From assembly GCA_017503885.1 (NCBI GenBank), contig JAFVSF010000082.1, forward strand, positions 1 through 6,552: 6,552 nt of DNA, written 5' to 3'. This document shows positions 1 to 5,745 of the stretch, piece by piece. This DNA comes from Clostridia bacterium (lineage in GTDB: Bacteria; Bacillota; Clostridia; Christensenellales; Borkfalkiaceae). The position numbers and the translations under genes were made by a program. Within the stretch, counting starts at the first letter, position 1, and every line of letters begins with the position of its first letter. The notes below the pieces were generated by a model, which saw only the letters and a program-made list of their open reading frames with translations, was not told the origin of the DNA and ran no database searches.

Positions 1-339
1 GCATCAATGTTCTATTTAGCGCCTACCGGAGCAAAAGAGAATATTAAAGTTGGCGAGAATAAGAAATTATATATTACCTATCAAATTCGTGGCGAACTTA
101 CAAACCAACCTATTGTCATTACGGTATTTGGTGGCAATTCTGCAACAGACGTTGCATGGGAATCAAAAGGTGCAGATTTCTGGAAAGACGTACAAAGAAG
201 TATGACTTCTGGACAATGGGCTGTATTAGAAATCGATCTTTCTGAGTTCGATTGGGAATATGTTTCCGTTGTTAAATTACAAGCAGGAGAAGCAACAACT
301 GCAGGCGAAGTTTACGTTAAAGAAATTGAAGTTGCATAA
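1..339 (+). CDS. C-terminal part of a predicted secreted beta-sandwich protein (5' end outside window)
   Basis: The reading frame is open from the first base of the window, so this is the 3' end of a longer gene. The ATG at position 7 is most likely an internal methionine. The visible 112 codons alternate short hydrophobic and polar stretches (LYITYQIRG, IVITVFGG, WAVLEIDLSEF, VSVVKLQAG) and end with VYVKEIEVA, the usual closing strand of jelly-roll carbohydrate-binding modules or similar beta-sandwiches. No catalytic motif is visible. The gene lies 51 bases before an oxidoreductase gene on the same strand with no terminator between them, so they are probably co-transcribed. Together with the downstream lipoprotein, this suggests a surface or secreted protein acting on or binding glycans. 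That role is inferred; any extracellular beta-sandwich protein would fit. Confidence 0.7.
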   Translation, partial: ASMFYLAPTGAKENIKVGENKKLYITYQIRGELTNQPIVITVFGGNSATDVAWESKGADFWKDVQRSMTSGQWAVLEIDLSEFDWEYVSVVKLQAGEATTAGEVYVKEIEVA

Positions 340-390
340 AATTTTACTTATGACAAGTAGGGGAAATGCTGAAATTTTAAGGGAATAGGT

Positions 391-1698
391 ATGAAAAACA
401 AAATGACGATTAAAAAATTAAAAGCTGTTGTCGTTGGTTATGGTAATAGAGGGCAAGTATATGCTGATTATAGTTTAGATTGCCCTGATCAGCTTGAAAT
501 TGTTGGGGTTGTTGATCCAAATTTATTTAAGTTGAACGAGGTAAAAGAAAGATATGGTTTAAATGATTCTGCACTCTTTACTTCCTTAGATGACTTTTTG
601 TCAAAGAAAATAAGTTGTGATCTTGTTATCAATGCAACAATGGATCAATTGCACTATGAAACGGCAATGAAGATTTTAAATGCAGGTTATGATATGCTTA
701 TCGAGAAACCTATTGTCAACAATGCGTCAGAACTTCTTGATATTCAAAGAAAAGCAGAAGAAAAAGGCTGTAAGGTTTTCGTTTGTCACGTTCTTCGTTA
801 TACTCCATTTTATCGCAAAATTAAGACGCTTATCAATCAAGGGGCTATTGGAGAGATTATGACGATGGAAATGAACGAACACGTTTGTACGTCGCATTAT
901 TTGACAGCTTTTGACAGAGGAAAATGGAATAGTGAAAAGACTTGTGGTTCAGGTTTCTTGCTTGCAAAATGTTGTCACGACCTCGATTTAATGTGTTGGC
1001 TTAATAATAGTAGCGCACCAGAACGAGTTGCAAGTTTTGGTAGCCGTTCACAATTTGTACAAGCAAAAAGACCTAAAGATGCTACAGAATTTTGCTATGA
1101 CTGTCCTCACGTAGAGACTTGTCCTTATTCTGCAAAAAGACAATACATTTATCTTGGTGTAATGCCTTTCCTTGTATGGGATAAACTTAATAAGCCATTG
1201 GATGAGATTACGCTCGAGGAGAAAGAGGCGTTCTTGAAAGAGGACAACTTTGGTAGATGTGCATACATAGCAGGTGGAGACCTTGTTGATAGACAAAACG
1301 TAATTGTCAACTTCGAAAACGGCTCTTGTGCGACCTTCAATTTGATTGGTGGTGCAACTAAAGCAGATAGATATATTCATATCGTAGGTACTATGGGTGA
1401 GATAGAAGGAAAACTTGAAGAGAATAAATTCAGCCTTCGCCGTTATTCATCGAACCATTTTGACGGAATTGTGGATATTATAGACGTTACGAATGAAGTT
1501 ATCAATAATGCAAAATTCGGTGGACACAGTGGTGGCGATTTTGCAATTATGCACGATCTTGTATCATATTATAATGGCGACACTAGTTCGGTATCTCTTA
1601 CAAAACTCAGCGATTCTGTAAACGGTCACTTATGTATTTACGCTGCAGAAAGTTCAAGAAAAGAAAATAAAATCGTTCAAATATTAGATATGAAATAA
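391..1698 (+). CDS. Gfo/Idh/MocA-family NAD(P)-dependent oxidoreductase with Cys-rich insert
   Basis: This 435-residue protein has the standard Gfo/Idh/MocA layout. An N-terminal Rossmann fold carries the dinucleotide loop G16-Y-G18-N-R-G21 and an acidic end of the second strand (VVDP, 40-43). The family signature E105-K106-P107 lies at the end of the nucleotide domain. H196-D197-L198-D199 provides the probable catalytic histidine in the alpha/beta substrate domain. Such enzymes oxidise or reduce sugars, inositols and related polyols in the cytoplasm. Residues 235-246 (CYDCPHVETCPY) form a three-cysteine insert that typical inositol or glucose-fructose oxidoreductases lack; it occurs in a subgroup and may bind a metal. 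The start at 391 follows AAGGG at 379-383. The substrate cannot be read from sequence. The neighbours point to a modified sugar released from a glycan. The family call is firm, the substrate unknown. Confidence 0.93.
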   Translation: MKNKMTIKKLKAVVVGYGNRGQVYADYSLDCPDQLEIVGVVDPNLFKLNEVKERYGLNDSALFTSLDDFLSKKISCDLVINATMDQLHYETAMKILNAGYDMLIEKPIVNNASELLDIQRKAEEKGCKVFVCHVLRYTPFYRKIKTLINQGAIGEIMTMEMNEHVCTSHYLTAFDRGKWNSEKTCGSGFLLAKCCHDLDLMCWLNNSSAPERVASFGSRSQFVQAKRPKDATEFCYDCPHVETCPYSAKRQYIYLGVMPFLVWDKLNKPLDEITLEEKEAFLKEDNFGRCAYIAGGDLVDRQNVIVNFENGSCATFNLIGGATKADRYIHIVGTMGEIEGKLEENKFSLRRYSSNHFDGIVDIIDVTNEVINNAKFGGHSGGDFAIMHDLVSYYNGDTSSVSLTKLSDSVNGHLCIYAAESSRKENKIVQILDMK

Positions 1699-1708
1699 GG
1701 AGAAAACT

Positions 1709-3349
1709 ATGAAACGGAAAATTTTGAGTTTAATGCTTGCATGCACAATGGTATTTTCTGTGTGTGCATGTGATGCCTCTTCCGATAGTACTCCCGAATC
1801 TTCGGGAAACGGTGAAACCTATCAATTTGTATCTGTTTTTTCTAATTCGGAAGAAATCATGTTAGCGAGTGGTGCAAGTGAAAGTTTCCTGATCGATAAA
1901 GATATATCGGGAAAAGAGTATGTAAAGTTAACGATAAAGACAAATGCAAATCTTTTGGGTGAATTTATATATAGCAACGTGAATAATCCTTCGCAAATTG
2001 TCAAAGAGGAGTTCTTTATTGAACATTCCTCTAAAACAGTTGAGTTTAAGCAATTTTTAGATGCTTTTAGAGATAATGGCGTTGGTTTATTTGATAAACA
2101 CTTAATTTCTATCACCTTAAAGAATTTAGATTCTCACACTGCTGAAGTGAATTTTTCTGACGTGTCGGTAAGCGATAGAGAAGTGCCTGCGTTTGAAAAA
2201 GAAATATACATCGAAAAGGACAACTTAAAGGTGGGTGCTGATCTTGCCATGGGTGGTACACTTTCTTATTTGGAAAAAACTTCATGGGAAGGTTTGACCA
2301 TTGACGAGGTTATTGACTACAACAACAATATCTATATCGGTGTTAATGCAAAAGAGAACGCAGATGTAGAACTTTCTTCTTCGGTTAACCTTATTAATAT
2401 TTGCGATGCGGGCAGAGAATTTCAACAATCGTATTATGCAGATATTGGTGGCTCTATGGAAGAAGCAACGGGAGCAAACGGTTATGATAGACGTTGGAGT
2501 TATACTGCAACAAGAGAAGGTTATTATTGGCCATATAACCCCGTACAAGGCGGAGACGAGGTGTGCAACCTTTCTCAAATTATCGACTACGAGGTGTCAG
2601 ATAACAGCATTTACGTAAAAGTAAGAGCGATGGACTGGGGTAATGGTAGTGCACGCCCTGAGCATAAAGGCGACGACTATGAAGAGGTTAAGTTTGGTAG
2701 AACAACCAAATCATATATTGAAAACTGGTACACGATAAAAGACGGAATGTTGTACGTGGATAACAGATTTATCGATTGGAATGGTTTTACCGATATGGAA
2801 AATATTCCTTTACACACGTTGGAAATCCCTGCAGCGTACGTTGTACATCCTCTTAGCACCTATGTTTGTTATACTGGAAATGATCCTTGGAATTTAGAAG
2901 ATACCTCTTACGATAGACAACCTAAATTACTTGGTTGGTGGGATGAAAATGCTCACGTTAATAACCATCACCCAGAAGACTGGTTTGCGTGGGTAAATGA
3001 CGACGACTTTGGCGTTGGTGTATACGTTCCAGGAGCAGCTTCTTACGTTTCTGGTAGAAACGACGTTGAAAGTTCGTTCTTCGTTCATAACAATCAAACG
3101 GCGTATGAAAGCAAAATGGCAACAGATTATCTTTTCAACAAAAAAGCACCTACTTCTCAATATACTAGTTGTTACGTAGGAAATACTTCTTATACTGCAC
3201 CTGTTGTGGCTGTTCGTATGAAAGAATATGTTCCTCTTTCATATACTTACGTAGTAGCAGTAAACTATTTAGATATTATGCGTAAAGACTTTAAGTCAAT
3301 TTATGAAAAAGGTGAAATGACTAATCAAGGCTTAAAGGCTTGGGATTAA
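1709..3349 (+). CDS. Lipoprotein with beta-rich N-terminus and large aromatic-rich domain, probably glycan-related
   Basis: The 546-residue product begins with a lipoprotein signal: positive MKRK, a hydrophobic core, and the lipobox V18-C-A-C21, so C21 is the expected lipidated residue and the protein should be anchored outside the membrane. A Ser/Gly/Thr-rich linker follows (about 22-36), then a beta-rich region (about 38-158) resembling a carbohydrate-binding module. The main domain (about 165-520) is rich in Trp, Tyr, Asn and Asp, with striking stretches DAGREFQQSYY (233-243), GYYWPYNPVQGGDE (271-284), DNRFIDWNGF (351-360) and HHPEDWFAWVNDDDFGVGVY (420-439). I recall similar unnamed proteins in gut Clostridia, and the beta-strand pattern could be a mutarotase-like or lyase-like fold. 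I cannot assign a reaction. Its AAGGAG (1697-1702) overlaps the oxidoreductase stop codon, so the two genes are tightly coupled. It is the last gene before a terminator. Confidence 0.85.
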   Translation: MKRKILSLMLACTMVFSVCACDASSDSTPESSGNGETYQFVSVFSNSEEIMLASGASESFLIDKDISGKEYVKLTIKTNANLLGEFIYSNVNNPSQIVKEEFFIEHSSKTVEFKQFLDAFRDNGVGLFDKHLISITLKNLDSHTAEVNFSDVSVSDREVPAFEKEIYIEKDNLKVGADLAMGGTLSYLEKTSWEGLTIDEVIDYNNNIYIGVNAKENADVELSSSVNLINICDAGREFQQSYYADIGGSMEEATGANGYDRRWSYTATREGYYWPYNPVQGGDEVCNLSQIIDYEVSDNSIYVKVRAMDWGNGSARPEHKGDDYEEVKFGRTTKSYIENWYTIKDGMLYVDNRFIDWNGFTDMENIPLHTLEIPAAYVVHPLSTYVCYTGNDPWNLEDTSYDRQPKLLGWWDENAHVNNHHPEDWFAWVNDDDFGVGVYVPGAASYVSGRNDVESSFFVHNNQTAYESKMATDYLFNKKAPTSQYTSCYVGNTSYTAPVVAVRMKEYVPLSYTYVVAVNYLDIMRKDFKSIYEKGEMTNQGLKAWD

Positions 3350-3370
3350 TAAAATAGTAATATAAATAAT

Positions 3371-3421
3371 AAAGAGCCGTAGTAGAGCTTGAGTAAAGTC
3401 AAGCTTAAACGGCTCTTTTTT
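3371..3421 (+). terminator. Rho-independent terminator ending the plus-strand operon
   Basis: AAAGAGCCGT (3371-3380) pairs perfectly with ACGGCTCTTT (3409-3418). Inside it, AGCTTGA (3386-3392) pairs with TCAAGCT (3399-3405) around a 6-base loop. The outer stem runs into six T residues (3416-3421). It starts 21 bases after the lipoprotein stop. The opposite strand lacks a clean T run after the stem, so its main direction is plus. Confidence 0.93.
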
Positions 3422-3636
3422 ATATTGGTTGAGTAATAATATATTTACGAAACTTAGTGTGGTAACGCTTATCATTTTTACACGGCGTATAGAATATTGA
3501 TGCAAGAAACTTCTTGCTAATTGTTAGATAATCAACTTATAAGCCGACATTTGACATATTTGCGAGAAATACTTTGGTATATGTAGCCCTTGAGGCAAGT
3601 TGTAGATTTCTTGTATTATGCCCTTATTTAAACTTC
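3422..3636. other. Intergenic stretch between the two convergent gene groups, no gene recognised
   Basis: I find no convincing coding frame on either strand; translations are broken by stops every few dozen codons and resemble nothing I know. The only small structure is GCAAGAA/TTCTTGC (3502-3517), a nearly gapless 16-base palindrome. The stretch could be decayed mobile or coding DNA at the edge of the toxin locus, but nothing in it proves that. Confidence 0.5.
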
Positions 3637-3664
3637 TTACAAAAAACAAATTAGGGTTTTGTAA
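3637..3664 (-). terminator. Degraded terminator-like hairpin downstream of P1
   Basis: TTACAAAA (3637-3644) pairs with TTTTGTAA (3657-3664) across a 12-base loop. It sits 30 bases beyond the P1 stop, at the position the strong hairpin 5096-5133 occupies beyond P3. The adjoining TTAGGGTTTTGTAACG matches that copy's TAGGGGTTTTGTTGCG. It looks like a decayed version whose CCCC arm has been lost, so it is probably a weak terminator. Confidence 0.45.
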
Positions 3665-3943
3665 CGTAAGGTATTAAACCTAATCCGAACCGATTTAAAA
3701 TTTGTCAATTATAATAAAGTCTTTTCTATCAACGCTTATTTGTGCAATATCTTTTCCCGTTCCTCTTTCAGAGAATATTATTTCCCAATGGTTATCGATA
3801 GCGTAAGTGCTTATAACGCAGCCTCTGTCTCCTTTGTGTACTCCGTGTCTTGCATATTTGCTATCTTCAACTATAAGTTCAACCGCGTCTAATTCTTCAA
3901 CGTCGCACTCGGTTAGGCTTACGTGCTTTTCCATATCAACGTT
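3651..3943. repeat. Direct repeat, copy 1: 3' half of partner gene plus downstream DNA
   Basis: This block is repeated at 5122-5415 in the same orientation. It covers the last 82 codons of P1, its stop codon and about 40 bases of downstream DNA (TTAAACCTAATCCG is shared exactly). The encoded parts are 78/82 identical, and the DNA runs nearly unbroken with scattered third-position changes and a 1-base length difference just after the stop. Similarity falls sharply beyond 3943, where the N-terminal halves of the two genes begin. Confidence 0.9.
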
Positions 3944-4180
3944 TTCAATAAATTCCTGAGCTTCCGCAATAATTTTTTCATGAGGACGAAAAACGAAGGA
4001 AAGATATTTTTTATCTACCTTAGCAAAAGCATATTCACCTAAGTTTTTAGGGTTGTAAAAGCTTACAGTATAAATATCACCTTCCATTTTTACAATCGTA
4101 CCCAAATAGTTTTTATGAATTCCCTTTTCCTGTAATTCTTTTAACTCTTCTATTAATTTTATATTGTCAAATAATTTCAT
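3695..4180 (-). CDS. Predicted immunity-type partner protein P1, two DUF4926-like modules
   Basis: This 161-residue protein is small, without signal peptide or membrane segment, so it should be cytoplasmic. It contains two similar SH3-like/KOW-like beta modules: residues 20-60 (GIHKNYLGTIV...FAKVDKKYL) and 100-159, centred on HGVHKGDRG (112-120). The pattern of a kGxxG turn followed by a valine-rich strand and an acidic or aromatic strand is that of DUF4926, which I recall as a frequent downstream neighbour of DUF6883 proteins. The start is set by GGAGG (CCTCC on the plus strand, 4186-4190) five bases upstream. No complete toxin lies directly before it; only a 22-codon toxin tail remains there, so P1 looks orphaned. 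It may still protect against incoming relatives of its lost toxin. Protection is inferred from context; the family name is from memory. Confidence 0.75.
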   Translation of the reverse strand: MKLFDNIKLIEELKELQEKGIHKNYLGTIVKMEGDIYTVSFYNPKNLGEYAFAKVDKKYLSFVFRPHEKIIAEAQEFIENVDMEKHVSLTECDVEELDAVELIVEDSKYARHGVHKGDRGCVISTYAIDNHWEIIFSERGTGKDIAQISVDRKDFIIIDKF

Positions 4181-4186
4181 GCATCC

Positions 4187-4261
4187 CTCCTTTTAATCAT
4201 CAGCAAGTGGCGTGTTACAAGTAATTAACTCTAAAGGGTGGACAGCCCTACTAATAAAGTT
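4187..4261. repeat. Direct repeat: toxin tail plus ribosome binding site, copy next to P1
   Basis: This block repeats at 5668-5745, which is the 3' end of toxin A plus the ribosome binding site of P3. The 39 bases nearest the partner gene differ at one position. Further out the copies diverge, and this copy lacks three bases. The repeat supports descent of both partner genes from one ancestral toxin-partner unit. Confidence 0.88.
4193..4261 (-). pseudogene. Toxin remnant: last 22 codons of a toxin A relative
   Basis: Read on the minus strand, this short open stretch begins N-F-I-S, contains HPLELITCNTPLADD and stops. It corresponds to residues 176-198 of toxin A (NFISGW...HPLGLITCNTPLADD) in the same frame. 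One codon is missing, and the conserved GWK has become RA. The remnant carries the ribosome binding site used by P1. Its upstream edge touches the P2 stop codon: P2 ends GTT-TAA-CTTTATTAG, while toxin A reads GTT-AAC-TTT-ATT-AGC. The junction therefore lies within a shared GTT(T)AACTTTATTAG. It has no start codon or toxin body and cannot make a functional product. Confidence 0.88.
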
Positions 4262-4736
4262 AAACTCGTTTTAAATCATTTATGTCAACCGAAATACATT
4301 TTTCTTCGTGTTCGGAGGCTGAAAAATCTACTAAAATAGAATTTTTTACAGCACGCTCATAGATGACAATTCCTTTATCTCCCTTTTTAACTCCATGTTT
4401 TAAATATTTGCTTTTATTTACTGTTAATTCTACGTAATCGCTATCGCAAAAAGGTTGTAAAACAAAATTTTTCTTATTTGTTATTTCTTCCACGCGGGTT
4501 GTGAGATATTCTTCTAAAATCTCTTTCACGTTTTGTGGCAAATCATAAGGGATTGCGATAAAATCAGACTTAGGAGCATCAAATACTGCATAATCTCCAA
4601 CGTTTTTAACGTTGAAAAATAAGACCGTAAAAACGTCGTTTGTTTTTTCTAAAACAACGCTCAATGAGCTCGTGTCTTTTTCGTATTTTTTTGCAACGTC
4701 TTCAGATTTAAATTTAATTATAGTAAAATCAATCAT
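4260..4736 (-). CDS. Predicted immunity-type partner protein P2, divergent DUF4926-like
   Basis: The 158-residue protein is a distant relative of P1 and P3. Its second module is clear: YVELTVNKSKYLKHGVKKGD (101-120), then KGIVI and a closing ISVDINDLK (148-156). The first module keeps the strand pattern (FTVLFFNVKNVGDYAVF, 36-52, compare NPKNLGEYAF in P1) but has lost the GIHKG turn. There is no signal peptide or membrane segment. The start at 4736 lies inside the end of toxin B, an 8-base overlap, and its GGAGG ribosome binding site lies within toxin B codons, so translation is probably coupled. P2 is the natural partner of toxin B. Its sequence distance from P1 and P3 parallels the distance between toxins B and A, as expected for specific toxin-immunity pairs. 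Function is inferred. Confidence 0.78.
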   Translation of the reverse strand: MIDFTIIKFKSEDVAKKYEKDTSSLSVVLEKTNDVFTVLFFNVKNVGDYAVFDAPKSDFIAIPYDLPQNVKEILEEYLTTRVEEITNKKNFVLQPFCDSDYVELTVNKSKYLKHGVKKGDKGIVIYERAVKNSILVDFSASEHEEKCISVDINDLKRV

Positions 4737-5067
4737 TCACCCAACCTCCAAAAGGAGTAGTAGCACGAATTTTTCCCTCAGGCTCTATCATCCAACCGGT
4801 AAAAAACCTCTTTCCTTTTAACGATATCGCAATTGCTAATTGTTGTCCGTTTTTATCTAAGTCTTTTAAAGTATAATTGCCAGACAAATATTCGTTTAGT
4901 GCTTGTTTTTCATATTCCTCTTTCAAAATGTTTGAATCGTTCTTATTATAGCCTAAAGACTCGGAAATTGCAAGTTTACCCTTTGATTTTTTACTGTCGG
5001 TAAAAATATATTCGGTAAATTTTCTCAAATCACATTCGGCAAAAGCCGACCAAAATTTGACAAGCAA
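4729..5067 (-). pseudogene. Toxin B: orphan C-terminal DUF6883-like toxin domain, N-terminus missing
   Basis: The open frame encodes about 100 residues aligned with the C-terminal domain of toxin A. AECDLRKFTEYIF matches AVCDINKFSGYIF (93-105 of A), LKEEYEKQALNEYLSGNY matches LKDEYEKQAKEKYLNGDY, and TGWMIEPEGKIRATTPFGG matches SGWKVHPLGLITCNTPLAD. The pattern of a Gly-Gln turn, a strand, then GWxxxPxGxIxxxTP is what I recall for DUF6883. The Cys/His cluster present in A is absent. Upstream, homology ends about ten codons in, and the frame meets a TAA (5074-5076) inside the repeat hairpin. The only candidate start is TTG at 5067, itself inside the hairpin and without a ribosome binding site. 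I therefore call it a truncated orphan module rather than a working gene, though its stop and coupling to P2 are intact. It may serve as a donor for recombination. Confidence 0.75.
4745..4749 (-). promoter_or_regulatory. Ribosome binding site of P2 inside toxin B
   Basis: CCTCC on the plus strand gives GGAGG on the minus strand, eight bases before the P2 ATG at 4736. It lies in the Gly-Gly-Trp codons of the toxin B tail, so sequence here serves both genes. Confidence 0.8.
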
Positions 5068-5081
5068 ATTTTGTTAGAAAC
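5051..5081. repeat. Dispersed inverted-repeat hairpin, copy 1, at the toxin B truncation point
   Basis: CAAAATTTG (5051-5059), loop ACAAG, CAAATTTTG (5065-5073), then TTAGAAAC (5074-5081). The arms are perfect 9-base complements. The same arms and the same TTAGAAAC tail occur at 6523-6552 with a different loop. A small hairpin (CGGC-AAAA-GCCG, 5035-5050 region) precedes it, as ATTCC-TAAC-GGAAT precedes the other copy. It marks where toxin B homology to toxin A ends. Confidence 0.85.
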
Positions 5082-5095
5082 GCACAGACCCCATG

Positions 5096-5133
5096 ACAAA
5101 ACCCCTACCACCAAATGGCGATAGGGGTTTTGT
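5096..5133 (-). terminator. Terminator hairpin between P3 and toxin B
   Basis: ACAAAACCCCTA (5096-5107) pairs perfectly with TAGGGGTTTTGT (5122-5133) over a 14-base loop. The stem has a CCCCTA core flanked by A and T runs, so transcripts of either strand end in a short U run. It lies 33 bases past the P3 stop. It probably ends the toxin A-P3 transcript and separates it from the toxin B module. Confidence 0.8.
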
Positions 5134-5415
5134 TGCGGAGCGTTTTAAACCTAATCCGAATACTTTTTAAAATTTGTCAATTATAATAAAATCTTTTCTG
5201 TCAACGCCTATTTGCGCAATATCTTTTCCCGTTCCGCTTTCGGAGAAGATTATTTCCCAATGGTTATCGATGGCGTAAGTGCTTATAACCGCGCCTCTAT
5301 CGCCTTTGTGTACTCCGTGTCTTGCATATTTGGAGTCTTCAACTATAAGTTCAACCACGTCTAATTCTTCAACGTCACACTCGGTTAGACTAACATGCTT
5401 TTCCATATCAACGTT
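5122..5415. repeat. Direct repeat, copy 2: 3' half of partner gene plus downstream DNA
   Basis: This is the partner of 3651-3943. It covers the last 82 codons of P3, its stop and downstream DNA up to the right arm of the terminator hairpin. This copy keeps the intact hairpin; the other has a weakened one. Confidence 0.9.
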
Positions 5416-5658
5416 TTTTATAAACGATTCCATTTCTGCAAGCATTTTTTTTGTATAAGGAATAGGTGTGCCTAATTGTAAAAATTTAACATCTATCTTT
5501 GCAAAAGCATATTCTCCATAATTTTTAGGGTTGGAAAACCACACAGTGCAAATTTCGCCGTTTATGGAAACGACTGTTCCATCAATTCCTTTATGTATGC
5601 CTTTTTTAGACAAGTTGTCTATTTCACTTGTTAATATTACGTTATCCCAAATTTTCAT
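5167..5658 (-). CDS. Predicted immunity-type partner protein P3, two DUF4926-like modules
   Basis: The 163-residue protein is the presumed partner of toxin A. It has two related SH3-like modules, easiest to see here: KKGIHKGIDGTVV (18-30) and RHGVHKGDRGAVI (113-125), each followed by a hydrophobic strand and a closing acidic or aromatic strand. Residues 82-163 are 78/82 identical to the end of P1 (differences V/A, A/C, S/R, G/S). Residues 1-81 are only about half identical. No secretion signal is present. The gene begins 15 bases after the toxin A stop and is preceded by AAAGGAG about nine bases from the ATG, so toxin and partner form a two-gene operon closed by the hairpin at 5096-5133. Immunity function is inferred from pairing and order. 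An alternative is that DUF4926 proteins are antitoxins of an intracellular toxin-antitoxin pair. Confidence 0.8.
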   Translation of the reverse strand: MKIWDNVILTSEIDNLSKKGIHKGIDGTVVSINGEICTVWFSNPKNYGEYAFAKIDVKFLQLGTPIPYTKKMLAEMESFIKNVDMEKHVSLTECDVEELDVVELIVEDSKYARHGVHKGDRGAVISTYAIDNHWEIIFSESGTGKDIAQIGVDRKDFIIIDKF

Positions 5659-5667
5659 ATAAATTTT

Positions 5668-5745
5668 CTCCTTTTAATCATCAGCAAGTGGTGTGTTACA
5701 AGTAATTAATCCCAAAGGATGAACTTTCCAACCGCTAATAAAGTT
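5668..5745. repeat. Direct repeat: toxin tail plus ribosome binding site, copy inside toxin A/P3
   Basis: This is the partner of 4187-4261. Here the block is part of intact toxin A (residues 176-198) and the P3 ribosome binding site, so it represents the undisturbed arrangement. Confidence 0.88.

Noticed and set aside
7..339. ATG at position 7 as the true start of the first gene
   Set aside because: The frame is open to the window edge, there is no room to see a ribosome binding site, and the protein begins in mid-domain.
1048..1380. Minus-strand open frames inside the oxidoreductase gene
   Set aside because: They are antisense to a well-supported gene, lack a ribosome binding site, and their translations show no domain pattern.
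3545..3580. TTGACA at about 3551 as a promoter -35 box
   Set aside because: No acceptable -10 box at proper spacing leads to a gene; downstream plus-strand DNA is antisense to P1.
3422..3636. Possible small RNA, tRNA or recombinase remnant between the convergent operons
   Set aside because: No cloverleaf, no conserved RNA motif and no recognisable protein fragment could be traced in any frame.
5051..5133. Possible CRISPR array from the closely spaced repeats
   Set aside because: There are only two hairpins of different sequence here, no regular repeat-spacer series and no cas genes.
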